From: Aalborgiella sp031424795
GTDB taxonomy: Bacteria > Pseudomonadota > Gammaproteobacteria > Burkholderiales > Burkholderiaceae_C
Reading direction: 5' to 3'
Assembly: GCA_031424795.1 (NCBI GenBank)
Contig: JANPIC010000163.1
Coordinates: 1-23,198, forward strand
Length of the DNA stretch: 23,198 nt
The notes beneath the pieces were generated by a model. It searched no databases. It was not told where the DNA came from and worked only from the letters and a program-made list of their open reading frames with translations. Both the position numbers and the translations under genes were made by a program. Position 1 is the first letter of the stretch; every line of letters begins with the position of its first letter. Below, in pieces: positions 16,296 to 23,198 of the stretch.

Positions 16296-16925
16296 ATGTC
16301 ATCTGAATCCATTCCCGAATATTGGCAAGACGCCTGCAAGCATCTAGGCAAAAAAGACCGCGTCATGAAGCGCCTGATCGCGCAGTTTCCAGATGTCTCT
16401 TTGAGCTCGCGCGGTGACGCGTTCACCACCTTGGCGCGCAGCATCGTGGGGCAACAAATTTCCGTCAAAGCCGCGCAAACGGTGTGGGACAGGTTTGCGC
16501 TGTTGCCTAAAAAGATGGCCCCTGCCAGCATTTTGAAACTTAAAGTTGACGACATGCGGGCTGCGGGTTTGAGTGCGCGCAAGGTTGAGTATTTGGTTGA
16601 TCTCGCCATCCATTTCGACTCGGGTGCGATCCACAGCAATAGCTGGGATGCCATGGACGACGAAGCCATCATTGCCGAGCTGGTCGCCATTCGCGGCATT
16701 GGCCGCTGGACGGCGGAGATGTTTTTGATGTTTTACCTGATGCGGCCCAATGTGCTGCCACTGGACGACATTGGGCTGATCAATGGCATCAGCAAAGGCT
16801 ATTTTTCAGGTGAAGCGGTGAGTCGCAGTGACATTCGGGAAGTGGCGGAAGCTTGGTCACCGTACCGCAGCGTCGCAACTTGGTATATTTGGCGGTCGCT
16901 AGATCCTATGCCTGTAGCGTACTAA
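16296..16925 (+). CDS. alkA: DNA-3-methyladenine glycosylase, AlkA/HhH-GPD family
   Basis: This base-excision repair enzyme should remove alkylated bases from DNA. The 209-residue protein contains the helix-hairpin-helix segment LVAIRGIGRWTAEMFLMF (129-146) and the catalytic aspartate, probably Asp158 in LPLDDIGL. TLARSIVGQQISVKAA (45-60) is the conserved N-terminal HhH-GPD helix. It is shorter than E. coli AlkA and lacks its N-terminal domain, as is usual for this subgroup. The ATG at 16296 has no Shine-Dalgarno sequence and follows directly on a dispersed repeat; the next methionine is residue 24. The neighbourhood cysS-alkA-accA supports the call. Substrate range is inferred. Confidence 0.9.
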   Translation: MSSESIPEYWQDACKHLGKKDRVMKRLIAQFPDVSLSSRGDAFTTLARSIVGQQISVKAAQTVWDRFALLPKKMAPASILKLKVDDMRAAGLSARKVEYLVDLAIHFDSGAIHSNSWDAMDDEAIIAELVAIRGIGRWTAEMFLMFYLMRPNVLPLDDIGLINGISKGYFSGEAVSRSDIREVAEAWSPYRSVATWYIWRSLDPMPVAY

Positions 16926-17018
16926 CATTGCCGTATTAACCATCATTATTTTCATATTAAGCCTAACTTGTTGAACTTGACTGAAAATAACGACACAAAT
17001 AAATAAGAGGATAGACAC

Positions 17019-18029
17019 TTGGCTAAAAAAACATTTCTAGATTTTGAGTCACCGATTGCGGAGCTAGACGCAAAAATCGAAGAGCTGCGCTATGTGCAAA
17101 CCGAGTCTGCGGTTGATATCTCCAGTGAAATCGACCAGCTGGCCAAGAAAAGCCTGCAGCTGACCAAAGACATCTACAGTGATTTGACGCCTTGGCAAAT
17201 CACCAAAATCTCGCGCCACCCAGAGCGTCCATACACCATGGACTACATCAACGACATCTTCACAGATTTCGTAGAAATGCACGGCGACCGACATTTTGCG
17301 GATGATTTGAGCATTGTGGGCGGCTTGGCGCGCTTCAACGGCGCAGCATGCATGGTGATCGGCCAGCAAAAAGGTCGCGACACCAAAGAACGCGCCATGC
17401 GCAACTTTGGTATGAGCAAACCCGAGGGCTACCGCAAAGCCCTGCGTTTGTTGAAAACGGCAGAGAAATTTAAATTGCCAGTTTTCACCTTTGTTGACAC
17501 GCCCGGCGCTTACCCAGGCATTGACGCTGAAGAGCGCAGCCAGTCTGAAGCGATTGGCCGTAATATTTTCGAAATGGCGCAGCTGGAAGTGCCGATTATC
17601 ACGACCATCATTGGCGAAGGCGGTTCTGGCGGCGCGCTGGCTATTTCGGTGTGTGACCAGTTGGTCATGTTGCAATACGCGGTTTACTCTGTGATCAGCC
17701 CAGAAGGTTGCGCGTCCATTTTGTGGAAAACCTCAGAAAAAGCCGAAGATGCCGCTGATGCCTTGGGCATCACCGCGCACCGCTTGAAAGCGCTTGGTAT
17801 TGTTGACAAAATCGTCAACGAACCCGTTGGCGGCGCACACCGTGACCACAAGCAAATGACAGCATTTTTGAAGCGTGCTTTGGTCGATGCGTATCGCCAA
17901 GTCAGCGATTTGAAGACCAAAGAATTGCTAGAGCGTCGCTATGAGCGCTTGATGAGCTATGGTAAGTTCACCGACATCAAGGCGGATGCCAAAGCCGAAA
18001 GAGCTGAGAGCAAAGCTAACCAGAAATAG
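17019..18029 (+). CDS. accA: Acetyl-CoA carboxylase carboxyltransferase alpha subunit
   Basis: AccA pairs with AccD to move the carboxyl group from biotin to acetyl-CoA, making malonyl-CoA for fatty-acid synthesis. The 336-residue protein has the N-terminal KTFLDFESPIAELDAKIEEL coiled region, then a crotonase-fold domain with GEGGSGGALAI (199-209) and SVISPEGCASILWK. The start codon is TTG at 17019: AAGAGGA lies about 8 bases upstream, the encoded N-terminus matches the family, and no ATG is available nearby. The C-terminus ends in a charged, Ala/Lys/Glu-rich tail, a little longer than in the 319-residue E. coli protein. The zinc-ribbon subunit AccD is not in this window. Confidence 0.97.
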   Translation: MAKKTFLDFESPIAELDAKIEELRYVQTESAVDISSEIDQLAKKSLQLTKDIYSDLTPWQITKISRHPERPYTMDYINDIFTDFVEMHGDRHFADDLSIVGGLARFNGAACMVIGQQKGRDTKERAMRNFGMSKPEGYRKALRLLKTAEKFKLPVFTFVDTPGAYPGIDAEERSQSEAIGRNIFEMAQLEVPIITTIIGEGGSGGALAISVCDQLVMLQYAVYSVISPEGCASILWKTSEKAEDAADALGITAHRLKALGIVDKIVNEPVGGAHRDHKQMTAFLKRALVDAYRQVSDLKTKELLERRYERLMSYGKFTDIKADAKAERAESKANQK

Positions 18030-18092
18030 GCGCAATTTAAAATAAGGGAAAAGGGGTAAGGAACTATTTGCCTTCTTTAGCCACTGAACAAT

Positions 18093-18938
18093 ATGCTTAA
18101 GCGAATTTTTATCATTGTTGGATGTTTATTGAGTTTGATGGCTGCGCAGGTGCAAGCGCGCACTTTGTTCATTGATTTCAACAACGCCGAAAGCGAAATA
18201 GCTGTTTTCAAACAAAACCAGCAGGGCGTCGCATCCGAGGTTGTCGTCGTTCCGTCTTACCAGCGCATCACCCGCAAGCAGCGCCTGCACATCGTGAAAG
18301 TCAACGAAGCGATTGAGGCATTCACCGTGAAGTTGCAAGATTGCGCTGTAGCCGCCAAGCGCGACGTCAAGTGCGACAGCTACTACGACAAAATTTACAG
18401 CCTTGAGCAAGAGCGCGAAAAAACCACGGGCTATTACAGCGCCGAGGACTTGAAAAAAGAGTTACTGGCGCTTTTAGAAGACAAAAATGCCATCCCGTTC
18501 AACATGGTGGTGATTTCCGGCCACCACGAACAAGGTTTTTACAGAGGTGAGCTGACTGACGCCAGAGTCAAAGAGTTCATTGACATGATGGATGAGAGTC
18601 GCCCGCTGTACAGCAAAGTCAACACGGTTGTATTTTTAGGTTGTGAAACAGGTACCAAAGCCGTTTATAAAAATACCTTGCAGTCCATGTTCCCAGACGT
18701 GCCGGTGATTTTGGCCTCTGAAGACAATGCGCCCACCCGCAACGAAGCGCGCAATTTGGCCTATATCAAGCAAGTCATGGCTATTCGCCCCAAGCTTTTA
18801 GCGGCTAAATCGGTCAAAGAAGTGCAGCCGCTGTTTCAAAGTTTGCTTGCAAAGCATTGGCCTGCCAGTTTGCTGTGGAAGCAAAATGTCGTGTTTTTTA
18901 AAGAATCTACCGAGTTGCTTGTTGAGCCTGTCCTTTGA
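18093..18938 (+). CDS. Exported protein of unknown function, possible clan CD-like His/Cys protein
   Basis: I do not recognise this gene by name. It encodes 281 residues with a signal peptide (about 1-22, MLKRIFII...QVQA) and no further membrane segment. The mature protein starts TLFIDFNNAESEI. The central part has charged helices with two close cysteines (84 and 94). Then MVVISGHHEQGFYRGEL (138-154) is followed about 25 residues on by VVFLGCETGTKAVY (179-192). This hydrophobic strand-SGHH and strand-GCETG spacing resembles the His and Cys positions (His144, Cys184) of caspase/CHAT-type clan CD peptidases. The family assignment is inference from two motifs only. It lies between accA and tilS and overlaps the tilS start. 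No strong Shine-Dalgarno sequence precedes the ATG. Confidence 0.75.
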   Translation: MLKRIFIIVGCLLSLMAAQVQARTLFIDFNNAESEIAVFKQNQQGVASEVVVVPSYQRITRKQRLHIVKVNEAIEAFTVKLQDCAVAAKRDVKCDSYYDKIYSLEQEREKTTGYYSAEDLKKELLALLEDKNAIPFNMVVISGHHEQGFYRGELTDARVKEFIDMMDESRPLYSKVNTVVFLGCETGTKAVYKNTLQSMFPDVPVILASEDNAPTRNEARNLAYIKQVMAIRPKLLAAKSVKEVQPLFQSLLAKHWPASLLWKQNVVFFKESTELLVEPVL

Positions 18939-19938
18939 AGCCGCCATCGCTGCATTCTCCCCGAATTTGCCTCTCGCAATAGGCTACAGCGGCGGCGCAG
19001 ATTCGACAGCTTTGCTACTAGCTTGCGCCCAAAAGTGGCCAGGCCAAGTCAGCGCCGTCCATATTAACCACGGTTTACAGGCAGCGGCAGATGATTTTGC
19101 AGCGCATTGCGAGGCGTTTTGCAAACGTATCAGCGTGCCGCTCAAAGTTAAAAAAGTGGATGCCAAGCATGAACTCGGCGAAAGCCCGGAAGCTGCGGCG
19201 AGACATGCCAGATACAGTGCTTTTTCGAGCACAACCATACCTGAAAATAGATCTCTAAATACACTCTCAAATATACCACTAGCCGGCGTTTTTGTTGCTT
19301 ATGAAGCTATTAAAAATATAGCACTCGCGCAGCATGCCGATGACCAAGTTGAAACCCTGCTGCTCGCTTTGAGCCGTGGCGCTGGTTTGCCTGGTTTGGC
19401 GGCGATGCCCGCAGCTTGGCAGCGCGATGGCACCCAGTACTACAGGCCGCTGTTACAAGTCTCTGCCTCTGAAATTCGGCGTTGGTTGGTAGCGCAAACA
19501 AAATTCGGGGTGGGCGGCGTACCATTTGTCGAAGACCCAACCAATACCGACGAATCGTTCACCCGCAACCGCATCCGCGCCAAGCTATTGCCCGCTTTGG
19601 ATGCCGCATTTCCCCAGTTTCGCGACACCTTTGCCCGCAGCAGCAGCCATGCGGCGCAGGCACAATTGCTCCTGAATGAGGTCGCCGTTGACGATCTGCT
19701 GAAAACCGGAAATCCACCCAATATCAAGCAATTGCAACAACTTAGCGATGCAAGAATGGGCAACGCACTGAGGTTTTGGCTGAAAACCACGCATCACACC
19801 ACGCCCAGCACCGCGCAGTTGAGCCAGTTGGTCGATCAAATCAAGGTTTGCACCACACGCGGGCACCAAATCCACATCAAAGTCGGACGCGGCTTCATCG
19901 AGCGCAAAGAGGCATGTATTGATTGGTACAATCCCTAG
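18886..19938 (+). CDS. tilS: tRNA(Ile)-lysidine synthase
   Basis: TilS attaches lysine to the wobble cytidine of tRNA-Ile(CAT), which is needed to read AUA codons. The 350-residue protein has the PP-loop GYSGGADSTALL (33-44), the HINHGL motif (59-64), and ALAQHADDQVETLLLALSRGAG (147-168). The start is uncertain: I chose ATG 18886, which has GGAAG just upstream, but homologues begin nearer the SFEAAIAAF region, so TTG at 18919 or 18922 is possible. All overlap the upstream gene. Between ARYSAF and the AQHADDQ motif lies an unusual stretch of about 30 residues (114-146), AT-rich and partly encoded by a 43-bp dispersed element (residues 132-146). The C-terminal domain is short. Confidence 0.93.
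   Translation: MSCFLKNLPSCLLSLSFEAAIAAFSPNLPLAIGYSGGADSTALLLACAQKWPGQVSAVHINHGLQAAADDFAAHCEAFCKRISVPLKVKKVDAKHELGESPEAAARHARYSAFSSTTIPENRSLNTLSNIPLAGVFVAYEAIKNIALAQHADDQVETLLLALSRGAGLPGLAAMPAAWQRDGTQYYRPLLQVSASEIRRWLVAQTKFGVGGVPFVEDPTNTDESFTRNRIRAKLLPALDAAFPQFRDTFARSSSHAAQAQLLLNEVAVDDLLKTGNPPNIKQLQQLSDARMGNALRFWLKTTHHTTPSTAQLSQLVDQIKVCTTRGHQIHIKVGRGFIERKEACIDWYNP
19280..19322 (+). repeat. Dispersed 43-bp element, copy C (in frame inside tilS)
   Basis: It starts TAGCCGGCGTTTTTG and ends AGCTATTAAAAATATAGC, aligned gaplessly with the other three copies. It encodes LAGVFVAYEAIKNIA of TilS without disturbing the frame. The upstream flank (about 19240-19279) is also AT-rich and unlike its coding surroundings, so the inserted block may be longer than 43 bases. 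Confidence 0.8.
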
Positions 19939-19984
19939 GTTTTACTATTTTTCTACATCTTTTTTCTAGTTTCTTTAAATTCCT

Positions 19985-21253
19985 ATGGCTTTGATAGTTC
20001 ATAAATACGGCGGCACCTCTATGGGCTCGACAGAGCGCATTGCCTTGGTCGCCAAACGCGTCGCCAAATGGGCACGCGCCGGTCACAAAATGGTCGTTGT
20101 CCCCAGCGCCATGAGTGGCGAAACCAACCGTTTGCTCGCTTTGGCAAAAGAGTTGGCCCCCGCCAAACCGGGTGACGCGTACAACCGCGAGCTCGACATG
20201 CTGGCCTCCACCGGCGAGCAAGCATCGTCTGCTTTGCTTGCGATTGCGCTGCAGGCTGAAGGTCTGGAAGCCGTCAGCTACGCCGGCTGGCAGGTCGCCA
20301 TCAAAACCAACAGCGCCCACACCAAAGCACGCATCGAGTCGATTGACGACAAAAAAGTCCGTGCCGATTTGGACGCCGGTCGTGTCGTCATCGTCACCGG
20401 CTTTCAGGGCGTGGACGACTTGGGCAACATCACCACGCTGGGTAGGGGCGGGTCTGACACGTCTGCCGTGGCTGTGGCTGCGGCGTTGAAGGCGGATGAA
20501 TGCCTGATCTACACCGACGTCGATGGCGTTTACACCACCGACCCGCGCGTCGTGCCTGAAGCGCGCCGTTTGCACACTGTCAGCTTTGAAGAAATGCTGG
20601 AAATGGCGTCTATGGGCTCCAAAGTGTTGCAAATCCGCTCGGTCGAATTTGCGGGTAAATACAAGGTGAAGATGCGCGTGTTGTCCAGCTTCACACCGTG
20701 GGATATTGATATCAACGAAGAGGCCACCTCCGGCACTTTGATTACTTTTGAGGAAGATGAAAAAATGGAACAAGCTGTCGTCTCAGGCATCGCATTCAAC
20801 CGCGACGAAGCCAAAATTTCTGTGCTCGGTGTGCCAGACACCCCAGGCATTGCCTACAAAATTGTCGGTGCGGTGGCAGATGCCAACATCGAAATCGACA
20901 TGATCATCCAAAACGTCAGCAAAGAAGGCAAAACCGACTTCAGCTTCACCGTGCACCGCAATGATTTTGCCAAAGCTGTCGATTTGTTGAACAACAAAGT
21001 GATTGGTGCCTTGGGCGCAAAAGAAGTCGTGGGCGACGCGAAAATCTGCAAAGTTTCCATCGTCGGCATCGGCATGCGCAGCCACGTGGGCATCGCCAGC
21101 AAAATGTTCAGCTGCTTGGCAGAAGAGGGCATCAACATCCAGATGATTTCCACCTCAGAAATCAAAACTTCGGTGGTGATTGACGAGAAATACATGGAAT
21201 TGGCTGTACGCGCACTGCACAAAGTGTTTGGTTTAGACCAAGTTGCTGCTTAA
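19985..21253 (+). CDS. lysC: Aspartate kinase
   Basis: This enzyme phosphorylates aspartate, the entry step to lysine, methionine, threonine and diaminopimelate. The 422-residue protein has the N-terminal HKYGGTSMG motif (Lys7), the catalytic region GRGGSDTSAVAVA (153-165), the nucleotide-binding segment IYTDVDGVYTTDPR (175-188), and two C-terminal ACT domains (about 276-345 and 355-420) for feedback control. The single-function, two-ACT layout matches the kinase of other Burkholderiales. No Shine-Dalgarno sequence precedes the ATG at 19985. It lies downstream of tilS with a 46-base gap. Confidence 0.97.
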   Translation: MALIVHKYGGTSMGSTERIALVAKRVAKWARAGHKMVVVPSAMSGETNRLLALAKELAPAKPGDAYNRELDMLASTGEQASSALLAIALQAEGLEAVSYAGWQVAIKTNSAHTKARIESIDDKKVRADLDAGRVVIVTGFQGVDDLGNITTLGRGGSDTSAVAVAAALKADECLIYTDVDGVYTTDPRVVPEARRLHTVSFEEMLEMASMGSKVLQIRSVEFAGKYKVKMRVLSSFTPWDIDINEEATSGTLITFEEDEKMEQAVVSGIAFNRDEAKISVLGVPDTPGIAYKIVGAVADANIEIDMIIQNVSKEGKTDFSFTVHRNDFAKAVDLLNNKVIGALGAKEVVGDAKICKVSIVGIGMRSHVGIASKMFSCLAEEGINIQMISTSEIKTSVVIDEKYMELAVRALHKVFGLDQVAA

Positions 21254-21324
21254 CTTGGGTGTTTTTTGAAAGTCAGTTATAAAAATTGAACCCCAAGTCG
21301 TGCGATAATATCGCTTGATAAATA

Positions 21325-21417
21325 GGAAACGTGACCGAGTGGCCGAAGGTGCTCCCCTGCTAAGGGAGTATGGGGTGTTGAGCCTCATCAAGGGTTCGAA
21401 TCCCTTCGTTTCCGCCA
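21325..21417 (+). tRNA. tRNA-Ser (anticodon GCT)
   Basis: This 93-base type II tRNA has a long variable arm. Acceptor arms GGAAACG and CGTTTCC are followed by G73 and an encoded CCA (21415-21417). The anticodon stem CTCCC/GGGAG encloses CTGCTAA, giving anticodon GCT for AGC and AGU. It lies behind lysC and has its own terminator 20 bases later. Confidence 0.96.
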
Positions 21418-21436
21418 GTATTACTGAGAAGTAAGT

Positions 21437-21476
21437 AAAAATCCCCGTAACTCAGTGAGTTACGGGGATTTTTTAT
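21437..21476 (+). terminator. Rho-independent terminator after tRNA-Ser
   Basis: A perfect 14-bp stem (21440-21453 with 21457-21470) closes an AGT loop, is flanked by an A-run, and is followed by TTTTATTT. The architecture is the same as the terminator at 8031-8061. The A-run on the left means it could also stop transcription from the other strand. Confidence 0.93.
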
Positions 21477-21517
21477 TTGTGATGTCTATTTGGGCTATTT
21501 GATTTAAAGGAAATGTA

Positions 21518-22537
21518 ATGAACAAACGGTTTTATATCTATGCTGCCGCGATGGTTTTTTCAGTTTTTTCTGTCTCAGCGAGCGCCAAAGACTTGCGCGT
21601 TATCGTGCACAGCTCGTTTGATTTGCCCAAACCTTTGCTCGCCAAATTTGAATCCGAAGCGGGCGTGAAGCTCAAAATCGTCAAAGGTGGCGATTCTGGT
21701 GAGATGTTGAACAAGCTGATTTTGACCCGCAAAGCGCCGATTGCTGATGTCGTCTACGGCATCGACAACGCGCAAGCCGTCAAAGCCAAAGCAGCAGATG
21801 TGCTGGATGCTTACGACGGTGCTTCTGCCCAAGGCGAGTCAAAAGCCGAGTTCGCAGGCATGGCCGTCGCCGTTGACTACGGCTTTGTGACGCTGAACTA
21901 CGACAAAGCCACTGTGGCCAAACGCGGCACGCCACTGCCAAAATCGTTGGAAGAATTAACGCAGCCTGCCTATAAAAAATGGCTGGTCGTCGAAAATCCA
22001 GCCACATCCGGCCCGGGCTATGCATTTTTGCTGGCGACGATTGCCAATATGGGTGAAGAAAAAGCTTTCGCGTGGTGGAAGAGCATGCGTGGCAACGACA
22101 TGAAGGTCGCCAAGGGCTGGACGGAAGCCTACTACACAGACTTTAGCCGTAATGGTGGCGCGTACCCCATCGTGGTGAGCTACGCCAGCAGCCCAGCCGC
22201 TGAGGTGTTTTACAGCAAAGAAAAATTGACAGACTCCCCAACCGCGAGCTTGTTTTTACCGGGTGCGGTGTTCAGGCAAGTTGAAGGCGTGGCGCTCATC
22301 AAAGGTGGCATGCAACGTGCTGAAGCAGAGAAGTTTTTGGAATTTATGCGTTCAGCAGATGTACAAGAAGCCATGCAAACAACGATGTGGATGTACCCGA
22401 TACAAAACACCACCAAGCGTGTTGACGTGATGCGCTTTGCTCCTGAACCAGCTAAATTTGAAAGCATGGCACCCGCTGTCATCGCTGAAAAAGGCGCTGA
22501 GTGGATCAGCCGTTGGACAAAAACTGTTTTGAAGTAA
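21518..22537 (+). CDS. thiB: Thiamine-type ABC transporter substrate-binding protein
   Basis: This periplasmic binding protein probably captures thiamine or its phosphates for import. The 339-residue protein has a Sec signal peptide (1-23, cut after SASA). It shows features like those of E. coli ThiB: an ADVVYGIDN segment, KGWTEAY (199-205) and SYASSPAAE (221-229). AAAGGAAA lies about 7 bases before the ATG at 21518. The next gene is a ThiP-like permease, which supports the thiamine call over the related iron or putrescine binding proteins. The space back to the tRNA-Ser terminator is only about 43 bases, too short for a TPP riboswitch. Confidence 0.85.
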   Translation: MNKRFYIYAAAMVFSVFSVSASAKDLRVIVHSSFDLPKPLLAKFESEAGVKLKIVKGGDSGEMLNKLILTRKAPIADVVYGIDNAQAVKAKAADVLDAYDGASAQGESKAEFAGMAVAVDYGFVTLNYDKATVAKRGTPLPKSLEELTQPAYKKWLVVENPATSGPGYAFLLATIANMGEEKAFAWWKSMRGNDMKVAKGWTEAYYTDFSRNGGAYPIVVSYASSPAAEVFYSKEKLTDSPTASLFLPGAVFRQVEGVALIKGGMQRAEAEKFLEFMRSADVQEAMQTTMWMYPIQNTTKRVDVMRFAPEPAKFESMAPAVIAEKGAEWISRWTKTVLK

Positions 22538-22575
22538 ATCGAAGTCAATGAAGTAAGGTTTTGTCAAATTAAGTC

Positions 22576-23198
22576 ATGAAGCGCTCGTCAAGAGTGGCGT
22601 TGCTTCTGCTGCCCAGTGCGGCAGTGGTGTTGATGCTGCTGCTGCCGATGCTGCGATTGGCTGCAGAGGGGTGGGGCGGCTCAGTAAATGGGGCAGTTGA
22701 TTGGTCGTTCATCACCATCTGGCAAGACGATTTCTTAAAGTGGCGGCTGTTGTGGTCTTTCACACAGGCGGTTTTGACTTGCGTTCTGGCACTCGTTTTC
22801 GGGCTTCCCGTTGCGTGGGTGCTGGCACGGTTTGACTTCCCAGGTCGCCAACTGGTACTGCGTTTACTGATGCTGCCTTTTGTCGTACCCACACTGGTCG
22901 CCGCGCTAGGTGTATTGGCACTGTGGGGGCCGCAAGGTGTGTTCAGCCAAGCGCTGGGCATTGACTTGCAAGACACGCCTTGGTTGCTGTTGTACGGCAA
23001 TTTGTTTTTCAACCTGTGCTTGGTCATACGTGCAGGTGTGGATGCACTGGGGCAGGTGAACGCGCATTGCGTGGCTGCTAGCCGCTCCTTGGGTGCAACG
23101 CCTTGGCGCGCCTTTTGGCGGGTCGAGTGGCCGGTGATAGCGCCTTGGCTCACGTCCAGCTTGTGTCTGGTCTTTTTGTATTGCTTCTCTGGCTTTGG
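22576..23198 (+). CDS. thiP: Thiamine-type ABC transporter permease, truncated by window end
   Basis: The reading frame opens at ATG 22576, 38 bases after thiB, and stays open to the last base (207 codons). It begins MKRSSRVALLLLPSAAVV with a hydrophobic first helix. Further transmembrane stretches follow around residues 60-84, 94-118 and 135-150. MLPFVVPTLVAALGVLALWG and the EAA-type loop ASRSLGATPWRAFWRVEWP (168-186) match ThiP and related binding-protein-dependent permeases. Full ThiP proteins have about 500 residues in two permease halves, so the visible part is the first half only. The ATPase gene thiQ would be expected beyond the window. Confidence 0.88.
   Translation, partial: MKRSSRVALLLLPSAAVVLMLLLPMLRLAAEGWGGSVNGAVDWSFITIWQDDFLKWRLLWSFTQAVLTCVLALVFGLPVAWVLARFDFPGRQLVLRLLMLPFVVPTLVAALGVLALWGPQGVFSQALGIDLQDTPWLLLYGNLFFNLCLVIRAGVDALGQVNAHCVAASRSLGATPWRAFWRVEWPVIAPWLTSSLCLVFLYCFSGF

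Noticed and set aside
16977..17005. Promoter for accA from TTGACT and TAAATA
   Set aside because: The -10 match is poor and transcription would start inside or past the ribosome binding site.
19895..20773. A 292-codon open frame on the minus strand opposite lysC
   Set aside because: It is His/Ala/Gly-rich, has no recognisable domain and lies wholly against a certain gene. It is the usual antisense shadow of GC-biased coding sequence.
21286..21309. Promoter for tRNA-Ser from TTGAAC (21286) and GATAAT (21304)
   Set aside because: The spacing is only 12 bases, too short for a sigma-70 promoter, and no better -35 element was found.
22569..23153. A 194-codon minus-strand frame opposite the permease gene
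   Set aside because: The plus strand encodes a clear ThiP-like permease that runs off the window, so this frame is its shadow.

Overview
The window is a housekeeping segment of a betaproteobacterial chromosome, most likely order Burkholderiales and plausibly Comamonadaceae-like. The evidence is the combined gene orders folC-dedD-cvpA-purF-metZ-gltX and cysS-alkA-accA-tilS-lysC-tRNA-Ser, the protein sequences, and a moderate-GC base composition rich in TTG leucine codons. I saw no insertion sequence, prophage, integron, CRISPR array or resistance island. No gene-free stretch exceeds about 300 bases; the longest is the 264-base rhlE leader.

Layout. (1) 1-403, minus: the first bases of a gene leaving the window, then a YffB/ArsC-family protein. 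(2) 505-7529, plus: a tight six-gene run for folate polyglutamylation (folC), a SPOR cell-division protein (dedD), a colicin V production homologue (cvpA), the first step of purine synthesis (purF), methionine sulfhydrylation (metZ) and glutamyl-tRNA synthetase (gltX, overlapping metZ by one base). (3) 7624-8072, plus: tRNA-Ala(GGC), tRNA-Glu(TTC) and tRNA-Asp(GTC) with a promoter at the end of gltX and a strong terminator. (4) 8152-10031, minus: an RhlE-type DEAD-box helicase with a long Gly/Arg tail and its own terminator. (5) 10296-14727, minus: an envelope-related run of TPR protein, YafK-type L,D-transpeptidase-fold protein, periplasmic cyclophilin ppiA, cytoplasmic cyclophilin ppiB and lpxH of lipid A synthesis. 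(6) 14833-21253, plus: cysS, an AlkA-type glycosylase, accA (TTG start), an unassigned exported protein with a His/Cys pattern like clan CD peptidases, tilS and lysC. (7) 21325-21474: tRNA-Ser(GCT) and terminator. (8) 21518-23198, plus: the binding protein and truncated permease of a thiamine-type ABC transporter.

Most notable signals. A 43-bp element occurs four times, gapless and in one orientation: intergenic at 8091-8133, inside the region coding the ppiA signal peptide at 12276-12318, ending one base before the alkA start codon at 16252-16294, and in frame inside tilS at 19280-19322, where it forms part of an apparent insertion next to the active-site region. Second is the exported protein at 18093-18938. 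Third is the pair of adjacent envelope genes that appear to share a C-terminal NTF2-like domain. I see no complete novel defence or metabolic system; the rest is ordinary core genome.
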